From NCBI GenBank assembly GCA_964356335.1, contig CAYHHI010000031.1, forward strand, positions 1 to 37,196: DNA of 37,196 nucleotides. Direction: 5' to 3'. Positions 15,623-24,269 of the stretch are shown here, piece by piece; position 1 is the stretch's first letter, and every line of letters starts with the position of its first letter. The stretch is from CAYHHI01 sp964356335. Its GTDB lineage: Bacteria > Arandabacterota > Arandabacteria > Arandabacterales > Arandabacteraceae. A program made the position numbers and the translations under genes. A model generated the notes under the pieces. The model had not been told where the DNA came from. It ran no database searches and was given only the letters and a program-made list of their open reading frames with translations.

Positions 15623-16696
15623 TTGACGAGGCTGGGCAGAATCCACGAGGAGATGGGGCGCAAGAACCTCAAGAACCTCTTTGTCTCCAATATCTTCAAC
15701 ATAAGGTATCTCTCAGGCTTTTCCGGATCGACCGCAGGGCTTCTGGTGGGTCCGGGTGAGGCTAGCCTTGTCACCGATTTCCGGTATGAGGAACAGGCTG
15801 CGCATGAAGCCTATCCAGGCGTCAAGGTGGTTATTGACAAGCGCGATGTATTGGCTGCTGTCTGTGACATGCTTTCCCAGGTCGAGGGTCGAATCGGTTT
15901 TGAGGCCGAATCTCTGACCTATGCTGCCTTTGAGAAGCTTGCCGGTGCCGTCCGGGGGGAGCTGGTGGCCACCGAAGGCATGGTTGAAGGCCTGAGGAAA
16001 ATCAAGGACGAGGGCGAAATCGGCAGCATCCTGAAGGCTGCCCTGGCCGCTGATGTGGTGTTTGCGGAGATAGTGAAGGAAATAAGGCCCGGCATGACCG
16101 AGGTCGAGCTGGCTGCAAGAATCGACTTCCTTCTGAGGAGAAGATCAACGGACGTGCCGCCGTTTAAAACCATAGTAGCCTCTGGCGAGCGGTCGTCCTT
16201 ACCCCATGCGTCACCCACAGAGAGGGTCATTAATAAGGGCGATTTGGTGAAAATGGACTTCGGGGCGTCCGTAGACGGTTACTGCTCCGATCTTACGCGA
16301 ACAGTTGTCATGGGGAAGGCATCGGCGAAGCAGCGGGAGGTTTACCAGACCGTGCTTGATGCCAATCTCAAGGCCTTGGCAGGCATCAAGGCGGGCATCA
16401 AAGGCAGTGAGGCCGACGGCCTTGCCCGGCAGCATATCGAAGCCAAGGGTTATGGGAATAAGTTTGGCCATTCCCTGGGCCACGGCGTGGGCCTCGAGGT
16501 TCATGAAGAGCCGCGGCTTTCCCAGAAAAACGACCACCCCCTTGCGAAGGGGATGGTTGCCACCGTGGAGCCTGGCATCTATATTCCGGGATGGGGTGGT
16601 GTAAGAATCGAGGATTTGGTGGTCATCGAGGATGGGGGATGCCGGGTGTTGTCATCTGCCACGAAACAAATGATCGAGATAGGTGACTCTGCGTGA
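15623..16696 (+). CDS. pepP: Xaa-Pro aminopeptidase / M24 peptidase
   Basis: This 357-residue protein starts at a TTG, supported by AGGGGG 6 bases upstream. The N-terminal creatinase-like domain (about 1-125) includes FVSNIFNIRYLSGFSGSTAG, typical of this family. The C-terminal pita-bread fold has all metal ligands: the two Asp in KMDFGASVDGYCSDLTRT, His in GHSLGHGVGLEVHE, Glu in TVEPGIY and Glu in VRIEDLVV. It should remove N-terminal residues before proline in the cytoplasm, using two Mn or Co ions. It overlaps efp by four bases (GTGA). The pepP-efp pair is common in bacteria, linking proline peptide turnover with the factor that relieves polyproline stalls. Confidence 0.93.
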   Translation: MTRLGRIHEEMGRKNLKNLFVSNIFNIRYLSGFSGSTAGLLVGPGEASLVTDFRYEEQAAHEAYPGVKVVIDKRDVLAAVCDMLSQVEGRIGFEAESLTYAAFEKLAGAVRGELVATEGMVEGLRKIKDEGEIGSILKAALAADVVFAEIVKEIRPGMTEVELAARIDFLLRRRSTDVPPFKTIVASGERSSLPHASPTERVINKGDLVKMDFGASVDGYCSDLTRTVVMGKASAKQREVYQTVLDANLKALAGIKAGIKGSEADGLARQHIEAKGYGNKFGHSLGHGVGLEVHEEPRLSQKNDHPLAKGMVATVEPGIYIPGWGGVRIEDLVVIEDGGCRVLSSATKQMIEIGDSA

Positions 16697-17250
16697 CAAC
16701 AACCAATGATCTGAGGACGGGGCTGGTTTTAGAGATCGACGGGACGCTTTATTTCGTCGTCGACTTCCAGCATGTGAAACCGGGCAAGGGCGGCGCCTTT
16801 GTAAGGATCAAACTCAAGAACGTCGTGACCGGCAGGGTCATAGAAAGAACATTCAACGCTGGCGAGAAAGTCAAGGACGTGCACATCGATAGGGCCGAGA
16901 TGCAGTTCCTTTACAAGAGCGGTGACGACTATCATTTCATGAACCGTGAAACCTACGATCAGATGATGATGTCAGGACAGATACTCGAGGAGGCTGCGCT
17001 CTTGATGAAGGAATCGGACGTTGTCACTGTTCTCATGCACGACCACGAACCTATGGCCGTGGAACTGCCGACCTTTGTTGACCTCAAGGTGGTTGAGACC
17101 GCACCTGGAGTAAAGGGGGACACAGTCTCGGGCGGCGGCAAGCCTGCAAAACTCGAGACGGGACTTGTGATCCAGGTCCCCTTCTTCATAGGGATAGGTG
17201 ACGCTGTGAGGGTGGATACTCGAACCAAAGCCTACGTCTCGAGGGTGTAG
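16693..17250 (+). CDS. efp: Elongation factor P
   Basis: This 185-residue protein is the standard length for EF-P and starts at a GTG overlapping the pepP stop. The KOW-like N-terminal domain contains FQHVKPGKGGAFVRIKLKN, with the tip lysine (Lys32, equivalent to E. coli Lys34) that is modified in many bacteria. The central OB domain (FNAGEKVKDVHIDRAEMQFL, then YDQMMMSGQILEEAA) and the C-terminal OB domain ending VDTRTKAYVSRV are complete. It binds between the P and E sites and helps ribosomes make consecutive proline bonds. No modification genes (epmA/B, earP, ymfI) are seen here. accB starts three bases after the stop. Confidence 0.97.
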   Translation: MTTTNDLRTGLVLEIDGTLYFVVDFQHVKPGKGGAFVRIKLKNVVTGRVIERTFNAGEKVKDVHIDRAEMQFLYKSGDDYHFMNRETYDQMMMSGQILEEAALLMKESDVVTVLMHDHEPMAVELPTFVDLKVVETAPGVKGDTVSGGGKPAKLETGLVIQVPFFIGIGDAVRVDTRTKAYVSRV

Positions 17251-17252
17251 CT

Positions 17253-17690
17253 ATGAAACTTTCTTTTCTCAAGAGCCTTATCCAGATTGTCGAATCAAGT
17301 GACATAGAAGAGCTTGAGGTCACAAGGTGGTGGACTAAGGTAAGGATAACCAAGTCCAGGGCGAGAGTCGAAACCAAGAACCCCAACGGGGCAATCGTGG
17401 TTGAAGTAGCCAAGCCTGCCGCCGACGAGAAGCCAACAGCTGAGGAAAAGATGGTCGAAATAAAGTCGCCGATGGTTGGCACTTTTTACATGGCGCCCAG
17501 CCCCGGTGCCAAGGCTTATGTGGATGTGGGGGAGATGCTTGCACCTGGGCAGGTGGTCTGCATCATCGAAGCCATGAAGCTGATGAACGAAATCGAGTGC
17601 AACGTCGCTGGAAAATTGGTTAAAGTATTGGCGGAGAATGCCCAGCCGGTCGAGTACGGGCAGCCGCTGTTTCTGGTTTCGCCTTCATAG
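17253..17690 (+). CDS. accB: Biotin carboxyl carrier protein of acetyl-CoA carboxylase
   Basis: This protein has 145 residues. An N-terminal helix (LIQIVESSDIEELEV) and a Pro/Ala-rich linker precede the biotinyl domain (about 67-143). Lys109 in EAMKLMNE is the biotinylated residue. PMVGTFYMAPSPGAKAYVDVG, with its thumb-type insertion, is typical of acetyl-CoA carboxylase BCCP. It carries carboxybiotin from AccC to the carboxyltransferase (AccA/AccD, not in the window). It lies in a tight operon with efp upstream, but it is separated from accC by an inserted pilT gene. Confidence 0.96.
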   Translation: MKLSFLKSLIQIVESSDIEELEVTRWWTKVRITKSRARVETKNPNGAIVVEVAKPAADEKPTAEEKMVEIKSPMVGTFYMAPSPGAKAYVDVGEMLAPGQVVCIIEAMKLMNEIECNVAGKLVKVLAENAQPVEYGQPLFLVSPS

Positions 17691-17704
17691 GAGGCCGATT
17701 CACC

Positions 17705-18811
17705 GTGCTTATAAAACCGATGCTTGAAGAAGTTGTAAAGAGAAAAGCGTCCGACCTGCATCTGAAGCTCGGAACCCCTCCAACGGTGAGGGTAGATGGG
17801 GAGCTGGTTCCGCTTGATGTGCCGCAGCCCACCCTTGAGGATATGGCCACTGCCGTCGAGGAGATACTCACCCCCAACCAGAAGCAGGAATTCACCGAGA
17901 CCAACGAGGTGGATTTCGCGTTTGGCGTTCCGGGGCTTGCGAGGTTCAGGGCGAATTTCTACAGGCAACGCGGCTCGACCGCAATGGCATTTCGCCTTAT
18001 TCCTTTCGATCCCCCTCGAGTGAGCGAATTGAATCTCCCACCGATCATTGAGGATCTTGCATTGAAGCCCCGCGGGCTTGTGCTTGTGACCGGGACAGTG
18101 GGATCAGGCAAGTCCACATCCCTGGCGGCCATGGTGCGTGTGATAAACGACAACCTCAGAAAGAACGTGATAACCATTGAGGATCCGATCGAATTCCTGC
18201 ACAGGGACAGCAAGAGCCTCATAAGCCAGCGGGAAGTGGGCAGCGATACCGATTCCTTCGCCGCGGCCTTGAGGCATATCTTGAGGCAGGATCCGGACGT
18301 CATCTTGATTGGTGAGATCAGAGATCAGCTCACGATGTCCATAGCATTGACCGCAGCCAACACGGGCCATCTGGTCTTGAGTACTCTTCACACGGTTGAT
18401 GCAGCCCAGGCGGTTAACCGCATCATATCGTTCTTTCCGCCTCATCAGCATCAGGAGATAAGGTTCCTCATGGCTACGTGCATGCAGGCCATCGTATCCT
18501 TGCGCCTGGTTCCCAGGGCAGACAAAAAGGGCAGGGTGCCTGCTGTTGAGGTCATGATTGCGACCGGAACGGTAAAGGAGTATCTCGCGGATCCAGGCAG
18601 GACCAACCTGATCAAGAACGTGATCGAGGAGAGCACTACCGAGTACGGCATGCAATCATTTGATCAGTCGCTCTTGTCGTGGTATAATAAGGGCGTGATA
18701 ACTCTTGACGAGGCATTACACTTCGCTTCAAGCCCAACGGCCTTGCAGATCAAGGCCAAGGGGATAGAGACAAGTTCCGAGGCTTCCTGGGCTCCGTTTG
18801 AGATGGGATAA
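17705..18811 (+). CDS. pilT: PilT-type retraction ATPase, inserted between accB and accC
   Basis: This 368-residue protein starts at a GTG with AGGAGG 8 bases upstream. The N-terminal PAS-like domain (KRKASDLHLKLGTPPTVRVD) and the RecA-like ATPase domain are complete. Visible motifs are Walker A GTVGSGKSTS, an Asp box (TIEDPIEFLH), Walker B VILIGEIRD and a His box (LSTLHTVDA). It matches PilT/PilU hexamers, which depolymerise type IV pili at the inner-membrane face. No other pilus genes are present here. Its codons and spacing match its neighbours, so it seems a fixed operon member rather than a recent insertion. PilT versus PilU cannot be separated by eye. Confidence 0.93.
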   Translation: MLIKPMLEEVVKRKASDLHLKLGTPPTVRVDGELVPLDVPQPTLEDMATAVEEILTPNQKQEFTETNEVDFAFGVPGLARFRANFYRQRGSTAMAFRLIPFDPPRVSELNLPPIIEDLALKPRGLVLVTGTVGSGKSTSLAAMVRVINDNLRKNVITIEDPIEFLHRDSKSLISQREVGSDTDSFAAALRHILRQDPDVILIGEIRDQLTMSIALTAANTGHLVLSTLHTVDAAQAVNRIISFFPPHQHQEIRFLMATCMQAIVSLRLVPRADKKGRVPAVEVMIATGTVKEYLADPGRTNLIKNVIEESTTEYGMQSFDQSLLSWYNKGVITLDEALHFASSPTALQIKAKGIETSSEASWAPFEMG

Positions 18812-18813
18812 GC

Positions 18814-20205
18814 ATGTTCAAGAAGATCCTGATAGCCAACCGCGGAGAGATTGCGCTGCGGGTCATAAGAGCTTGCAAGGAACTCGGCATACGCACGGTG
18901 GCAGTCTACTCCGAGGCCGACCGCGATTCCCTCCACGTCCGGTTCGCCGATGAGATCGTGTGCATCGGCCCGGCCCGCGCCGCAGAAAGCTACCTCAATG
19001 TTCCGAGAATCATAAGCGCGGCGGAGGTCACCGGTGCCGAGGCGATACATCCCGGATACGGCTTCCTTTCCGAAAACGCCGATTTTGCCGAGGCCTGCGA
19101 ATCATGCGGCCTGAAGTTCATCGGACCTGGCGCACCCGTGATCTGCAAGATGGGGGACAAGGCATCGGCCAGGGCGGCGATGCTTAAGGCAAATGTGCCT
19201 GTGGTTCCCGGGAGTCTCGGGGCCATCAGCGAAATCGAAGATGCGACTGCGGTAGCGCAGGAGATCGGTTACCCCGTGCTTGTCAAAGCTTCGGGCGGCG
19301 GGGGCGGCAAAGGGATGCGCCTTGCGAAAAGCGATGAGGAGCTCAAGAGCGCCTTCGTCAGCGCTGCCAGTGAGGCCGAGGTGAGCTTCGGAAACCGCGA
19401 GGTCTATGTCGAGAAGTTCATTGACCGGCCCAGGCACATCGAGATCCAGATCCTGTGCGATTCCAAAGGCAATGGTATTTACTTAGGTGAGCGAGATTGT
19501 TCTATTCAGAGAAAGCACCAGAAGCTGATAGAGGAGACCCCATCGACGGCGGTCAACGAGGACCTACGGCGGAAGCTTGGGGATGCGGCGATCAGAGGGG
19601 CGCTTTCGATTGCCTACGAGAATGCGGGGACGGTCGAGTTTCTGATGGATGCAGAGGGCCGTTTCTATTTCATTGAAATGAATACGCGGGTACAGGTTGA
19701 GCACCCGGTCACCGAGATGGTGACGGGCATAGACATAGTAAAGGAGCAGATAAGGATAGCCGCAGGGGAACCGCTCCGGCTTGCGCAGGATGAAGTCACG
19801 TTCAATGGCCACGCCATCGAATGCAGGATAAATGCCGAGGATGCTGAGAATGGATTTGCGCCGTCGCCTGGGAAGATCGAAGTGTTCAACATGCCCGGTG
19901 GACCTGGGATAAGGGTGGACACCCACGCGTATGCTCAGTATGTGATTCCGGCATATTACGACTCGCTGATTGCGAAGCTTGTTGCCCACGCCCATAATCG
20001 CGATGAGGCCATCGCGAGGCTGGCGCGCGCGCTTGATGAGTTCATAGTCGAGGGTGTCAAGACCACGATAGGCTTCCATCGCAAGGCGATATCCAGTGAG
20101 GCCTTCCGTTCGGGTAAGTTCGACACCGACCTTGTTTCGGAGCTCCTGCCGGCGAATTCCAACGGCGAAGCTCTGCGCAAGAGCCTCTCGGGAGTCAGGA
20201 CCTGA
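18814..20205 (+). CDS. accC: Biotin carboxylase subunit of acetyl-CoA carboxylase
   Basis: This 463-residue protein starts MFKKILIANRGEIALRVIRA. The ATP-grasp domain has the glycine-rich loop (KASGGGGGKGMRLA), metal-binding EMNTRVQVEHPVTEM and a preceding RDCSIQRKHQKLIEE. The C-terminal biotin-carboxylase domain (HAIECRINAEDAENGFAPSP) is present. It carboxylates biotin on AccB with ATP and bicarbonate, the first step of fatty-acid synthesis. It starts two bases after the pilT stop. The gene comB follows directly. Confidence 0.97.
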   Translation: MFKKILIANRGEIALRVIRACKELGIRTVAVYSEADRDSLHVRFADEIVCIGPARAAESYLNVPRIISAAEVTGAEAIHPGYGFLSENADFAEACESCGLKFIGPGAPVICKMGDKASARAAMLKANVPVVPGSLGAISEIEDATAVAQEIGYPVLVKASGGGGGKGMRLAKSDEELKSAFVSAASEAEVSFGNREVYVEKFIDRPRHIEIQILCDSKGNGIYLGERDCSIQRKHQKLIEETPSTAVNEDLRRKLGDAAIRGALSIAYENAGTVEFLMDAEGRFYFIEMNTRVQVEHPVTEMVTGIDIVKEQIRIAAGEPLRLAQDEVTFNGHAIECRINAEDAENGFAPSPGKIEVFNMPGGPGIRVDTHAYAQYVIPAYYDSLIAKLVAHAHNRDEAIARLARALDEFIVEGVKTTIGFHRKAISSEAFRSGKFDTDLVSELLPANSNGEALRKSLSGVRT

Positions 20206-20206
20206 G

Positions 20207-20944
20207 ATGAGAATCGAGACCCTTTTTACAACCAACGAGATTGATGAGTCTGCCGTCAAGGGCAGGACAGTTGCAATCATCGACGTCCTGAGGGTTTGTA
20301 CGACGATCGCCTACGCGCTCGCAAACGGGTGCGAGAGAATAATCCCGGTCGAAAGCGTCGAGGCGGCGACCAATCTCACGGCTTCGCTCGATAAGAAGGT
20401 GACGCTCTTGGGCGGTGAGAAGGAAGGTAAAAGGATAGACGGTTTCAACCTCGGCAATTCACCTCTTGAATACGCTCCCGAAGTGGTCAAAGGCAAGACC
20501 ATCATCATGGCCACCACCAACGGGACGCGGGCGATATGGAAAAGTCAGGCAGCCAAGGAGATCTTGATTGCGTCGTTCGTCAACATGGCCTCCGTGGTCG
20601 ACTATGTCGGAAAAGTGGGGGGAGATATGCTGACGATCGTCTGTGCTGGCAAGCAGGGGCGTTTCGCCATGGAAGATGCGGTGTGCGCCGGCATGCTCAC
20701 GGACCTTTTGGCGAAGGAAAACGGCTTTGACCTGAGCGACGGAGCGAGTGCAGCGCGCCTGCTCTACAGAATGAATGAGCAGTCCATAGATGCCCTTCTG
20801 AGGGAGTGCGAGCACGGCAGATACCTTCGAAACCTTGGCTTTGAGAAGGACCTCGATGTCTGCGGTAAGGTGGACAGCCTCAGAATACTGCCGATCGTGA
20901 AGGAAGGCAGGATTGACAGGCAGAAGCGCGCAAGAAAAGGATAG
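20207..20944 (+). CDS. comB: 2-phosphosulfolactate phosphatase-like protein (ComB family)
   Basis: The frame is open upstream into accC, but the ATG at 20207, just after the accC stop, gives the natural start and 245 residues. Family motifs are VAIIDVLRVCTTIAYALANG, LLGGEKEGKRIDGFNLGNSP and MATTNGTRAI, with FAMEDAVCAGML near the C-terminus. ComB removes phosphate from 2-phosphosulfolactate in archaeal coenzyme M synthesis. Many bacteria without coenzyme M carry homologues, and their substrate is not settled. No other coenzyme M genes are visible, so the family is firm but the reaction is not. Confidence 0.88.
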   Translation: MRIETLFTTNEIDESAVKGRTVAIIDVLRVCTTIAYALANGCERIIPVESVEAATNLTASLDKKVTLLGGEKEGKRIDGFNLGNSPLEYAPEVVKGKTIIMATTNGTRAIWKSQAAKEILIASFVNMASVVDYVGKVGGDMLTIVCAGKQGRFAMEDAVCAGMLTDLLAKENGFDLSDGASAARLLYRMNEQSIDALLRECEHGRYLRNLGFEKDLDVCGKVDSLRILPIVKEGRIDRQKRARKG

Positions 20945-21006
20945 GCAAGAGATCCACGGCAAGGATTCCCCTCCCGGTTGTAGGCAATCATTCCAAGGCA
21001 GGCTTT

Positions 21007-21444
21007 ATGGCTGATCGAAGCATACTGCGTATTGTGGATGCCAACTCCAACCGGACGCGAGAGGCCCTGAGGGTGGTCGAGGACATCGTGCGGTTTTCGC
21101 TCGAAGACAAGGGTCTGGCAACGAGTCTTAAGGATGAAAGGCACAGAATCGCAAGGTATTGTGATAGCCTCTTAAAGCAACACATGAAGGGTCTCAAGGC
21201 AAGAGACACCAGGACAGATCCCGGCAGAGATTCGATGTCTCGCAGCGAGGCCACGCGGCGGAACCTGGGGGAGCTTCTGGTCTCGAACTTCAGGCGGGCG
21301 GAAGAGAGTCTTCGGGTTCTCGAAGAGGTCACCAAGTTGGTTGACGTGCGGCTGCCGCGTATGCTGAAGAGGAGCAGGTTCCGAGTATACGAACTCGAAA
21401 AGACCTGCATGATCCGGATGGAGCGGCGACTTGCAAAGGATTGA
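21007..21444 (+). CDS. Stand-alone ThiD2-like domain protein next to thiE
   Basis: This small all-helical protein of 145 residues begins ILRIVDANSNRTREALRVVE, continues RHRIARYCDSLL, and has SNFRRAEESLRVLEEVTK in its second half. These motifs match the domain that is usually fused to the N-terminus of ThiE in cyanobacteria and others (Pfam ThiD2-like), proposed to take part in HMP-phosphate supply. Here it is a separate gene that overlaps thiE by 14 bases, so the two are surely co-translated and may form a complex. Assignment rests on the motif pattern and neighbour. The activity is not established from the sequence. Confidence 0.75.
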   Translation: MADRSILRIVDANSNRTREALRVVEDIVRFSLEDKGLATSLKDERHRIARYCDSLLKQHMKGLKARDTRTDPGRDSMSRSEATRRNLGELLVSNFRRAEESLRVLEEVTKLVDVRLPRMLKRSRFRVYELEKTCMIRMERRLAKD

Positions 21445-22066
21445 CGTATCACTTTACGTCATTGTTGATTCTGACATCGAACGCAGTCTCCCTATAGAGG
21501 TCTTCACCAGGCAGGTCGCCGAGAACGGAGCAACCTGTCTTCAGGTACGCTGCAAGGACGAGGGTGCCCGCAGCATCCTCGATTTCACGGCAAGGGTCTT
21601 GAGCGTCGCAAGGGGATATAGGATTCCTGTGATTGTCAATGACAGGCTTGACATCGCGATGGCCTCAGGCGCCGCCGGCGTGCATCTTGGCGAAGAGGAC
21701 TTGCCGGTCAGGGAGGCCAGGCGTTTGGCCGGCTCCTCGCTACTGGTTGGGGCCTCCGCCCGGACCATCGAAGTTGCCAGGCAGGCTGAAGCCGATGGGG
21801 CCGATTATGTCGGGATTGGTCCCGCTTTCCGCTCGCCCACAAAACCCTCCTCAGAACCGATCCCACCAAACCTGATAGCGGCAATCCGTGGAGGAATTAG
21901 CTTGCCAATCGTTGCGATTGGTGGGATAAATGAAATGAATTTGCATGTCCCATTGGGGCAAGGTGCCGACGGGATAGCGATAATTTCAGCCCTGCGTCAG
22001 TGTCCCTCTCCAGGGGAGGTTACGGCCCGGCTTAAGACGGCGATAGCAAGAGCAAAGAAGAGGTGA
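21431..22066 (+). CDS. thiE: Thiamine-phosphate synthase
   Basis: This protein has 211 residues. It starts at a TTG inside the end of the ThiD2-like gene. The TIM-barrel motifs are in order: CLQVRCKDEGARSILDF, VIVNDRLDIAMASGAAGVHL, LLVGASARTIEVARQAEADG, ADYVGIGPAFRSPTKP and IVAIGGINEMN. It joins HMP diphosphate and the thiazole phosphate to give thiamine phosphate. RCKD replaces the more common R-KD/E variant without losing the basic residue. No TPP riboswitch is seen upstream in the operon. Confidence 0.93.
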   Translation: MQRIDVSLYVIVDSDIERSLPIEVFTRQVAENGATCLQVRCKDEGARSILDFTARVLSVARGYRIPVIVNDRLDIAMASGAAGVHLGEEDLPVREARRLAGSSLLVGASARTIEVARQAEADGADYVGIGPAFRSPTKPSSEPIPPNLIAAIRGGISLPIVAIGGINEMNLHVPLGQGADGIAIISALRQCPSPGEVTARLKTAIARAKKR

Positions 22067-22073
22067 CCTGGCA

Positions 22074-24269
22074 ATGGCGAGACAGCGCAGGGAGAAGTGG
22101 TTGTGCATATCAGGCATAGTCCTGATAGCCTTGTGTGCCCTCCTTGTCATAAGTCTGAAGGGCTCTCCTGAGCCAATAGGGCGATTCAATCAGCATCTTC
22201 AGGGCGGAGCGCGTTCTTTCTTCGGCATCATGGCCTGGCTGATTCCTGTGGTTGGTATCTATTGGGGCTGGAAGCTGGTAGTCGGCGGCCCTTACAGGCG
22301 GGTGACGATTTTTTCGAGCTGGATTCTGCTGGCTTTTCTCGCGCTTTCCACATTCTCCCATCTGGCCGAAGGGATCGGGGCGAACGCACGAAACAACATG
22401 GGCGGCAAGATAGGTCACCATTTCTCTTTGGCGATCGGCAGCCTTCTCGGATCGTGGGGAAGTCTGATAGTGATGGTGACCGGCGTCACAGTTTTCTTTA
22501 TACTCACCACCGGCATAAGCCCAAGGAAGTGGGCAGCCAAGATCGACAGGGGTTTCAAGGCAATCGTGAAGGCAATCCCGGGTTTCTTTTTCCCGCCTGC
22601 TGCTGAGGAAGAGAAGAAACGTAGACCCAAAGTTGCCAAGAGCGGGAATCGGGTCACAGACGGCGACGAGCGGGACGAAGAGGAGAGGGAATACAGGAAA
22701 ACGGACGAGGAATATGCTCGGGACGGAGAGCCCGAGAAGGTAGAGGAGCGTGGGAGGCCCGATATCGTGGTGATGCCTCCGCGGCCGAGGCCCGTTAAGG
22801 CCCAGGGGCCGGTTGAGCAGGGAACTCTGCCGTTGGTTCCGAACAATGCCATGCTGGCAACGACCGAGGCTGGTGCCGAATATGTCCCACCTCCGCTTTC
22901 GCTTTTTGAGGATTCTCCATCCCAGGCAGCGATCGCGGACGAAGAGCTCATGGAGCTGGCGCACTCGCTTGAGGATAAACTGGGGAAGTTCGATGTCACG
23001 GCAAAGGTGGTGGAAATCCATCCGGGCCCTGTGATCACCAGCTTTGAGCTTGAGCCGGGAAGCTCGACTAAGGTGCACCAGGTGGTGAACCTCGCCGATG
23101 ACCTTGCGCTTGCCCTCAAGGCCCGCAGCATAAGGATTGTCGCGCCGATTCCAGGCAAGGGCACAATAGGCATAGAGATTCCCAACAGGAATCCGAGCGC
23201 TGTCAAGATAAAGGAGATCCTGGCCTCGAAGCGGTTTGCATCTTCCGAGTCGCGACTCGAGCTTGCTCTCGGCAAAGATGTGTCAGGTAACCCATATACG
23301 GTTGACCTTGAGGGAATGCCGCATCTTCTTATTGCTGGCGCGACCGGCTCTGGCAAGAGCGTGTGCATCAACTCGATCATAACGAGCCTTGTCTTCAAGA
23401 ACTCGCCCCAGCAGGTCCAACTTTTGCTCATAGATCCCAAGAGGCTTGAACTCAATCTGTACGAAGGGATACCGCATCTTGTCTCCGAGGTTGTGACCGA
23501 GCCCAAGAAGGCCGTGAGAGCTCTGGGCTGGGTCGTCGAAGAGATGGACTTGAGGTACCAGCTTCTCGCAAGCCGAGGTGTAAGGAATATCCAATCATAT
23601 GATGAGGGTCTGCCCTACATCGTCGTCATCATTGATGAGCTTGCCGACCTCATGCTCATGCTTCCTCAGGAGATGGAAACCGCCGTGTGCAAACTGGCCC
23701 AGATGGCAAGGGCCGTGGGCATACATCTTGTGGTCGCGACCCAGCGACCGTCGGTCGACGTGATAACGGGTGTGATCAAGGCGAATTTCCCATGCAGGAT
23801 GGCGTTCAAGGTCGCATCCAAGACTGACTCGCGGACCATTATCGATGCCAATGGGGCGGAGCGTCTGCTCGGCAAGGGTGACATGCTTATGATGCCGCCG
23901 GCGAGTGCCGACCCCATACGACTGCACGGGGCATATGTCTCATCGGACGAGACCCAGAAGCTTGTAGAATTCCTGCGGAAGCAGTCGCACCTCGCTGCCC
24001 CGGCCTTCTCGCTGGAATCGGATGAGCGTCATGATATCAGCACTGATTTGAAAGATGAGTTGTTTGAGGACGCTGCCCGGATAGTGATAACCCACAAGCA
24101 AGGGTCGGTCTCCCTCCTCCAGCGAAGGCTCAGGATCGGGTATTCGCGCGCTGCCAGGCTGGTTGATATCCTGGAGGCGGCCGGTATCGTCGGGCCGTTT
24201 GAGGGAAGCAAAGCCAGGCAGGTCCTGGTTGACGAGTCCTATCTCGAGAACCTCTCCGGCAAACGCTGA
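22074..24269 (+). CDS. ftsK: DNA translocase FtsK/SpoIIIE
   Basis: This protein has 731 residues. About four transmembrane segments occupy residues 8-150, followed by a charged linker (about 170-270). The motor domain has Walker A GATGSGKSV (about residue 422), LLIDPKRLELNLYEGIPHL, Walker B VVIIDELADLMLM and VATQRPSVDVITG. The C-terminal winged-helix gamma domain (SVSLLQRRLRIGYSRAARLV) reads polar DNA sequences. It anchors at the division septum and pumps chromosome ends apart, aiding XerCD resolution. The linker is short compared with E. coli FtsK. It overlaps rimO by one base. Confidence 0.96.
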   Translation: MARQRREKWLCISGIVLIALCALLVISLKGSPEPIGRFNQHLQGGARSFFGIMAWLIPVVGIYWGWKLVVGGPYRRVTIFSSWILLAFLALSTFSHLAEGIGANARNNMGGKIGHHFSLAIGSLLGSWGSLIVMVTGVTVFFILTTGISPRKWAAKIDRGFKAIVKAIPGFFFPPAAEEEKKRRPKVAKSGNRVTDGDERDEEEREYRKTDEEYARDGEPEKVEERGRPDIVVMPPRPRPVKAQGPVEQGTLPLVPNNAMLATTEAGAEYVPPPLSLFEDSPSQAAIADEELMELAHSLEDKLGKFDVTAKVVEIHPGPVITSFELEPGSSTKVHQVVNLADDLALALKARSIRIVAPIPGKGTIGIEIPNRNPSAVKIKEILASKRFASSESRLELALGKDVSGNPYTVDLEGMPHLLIAGATGSGKSVCINSIITSLVFKNSPQQVQLLLIDPKRLELNLYEGIPHLVSEVVTEPKKAVRALGWVVEEMDLRYQLLASRGVRNIQSYDEGLPYIVVIIDELADLMLMLPQEMETAVCKLAQMARAVGIHLVVATQRPSVDVITGVIKANFPCRMAFKVASKTDSRTIIDANGAERLLGKGDMLMMPPASADPIRLHGAYVSSDETQKLVEFLRKQSHLAAPAFSLESDERHDISTDLKDELFEDAARIVITHKQGSVSLLQRRLRIGYSRAARLVDILEAAGIVGPFEGSKARQVLVDESYLENLSGKR

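Noticed and set aside
20096..20206. Extended N-terminus for the ComB gene, inside accC
   Set aside because: The extra residues match no ComB sequence and overlap accC by over 100 bases. ATG 20207 follows the accC stop directly.
22415..23506. Minus-strand frame of 363 residues
   Set aside because: It is antisense to ftsK and rich in Ser, Gly and Thr, with no recognisable domain.
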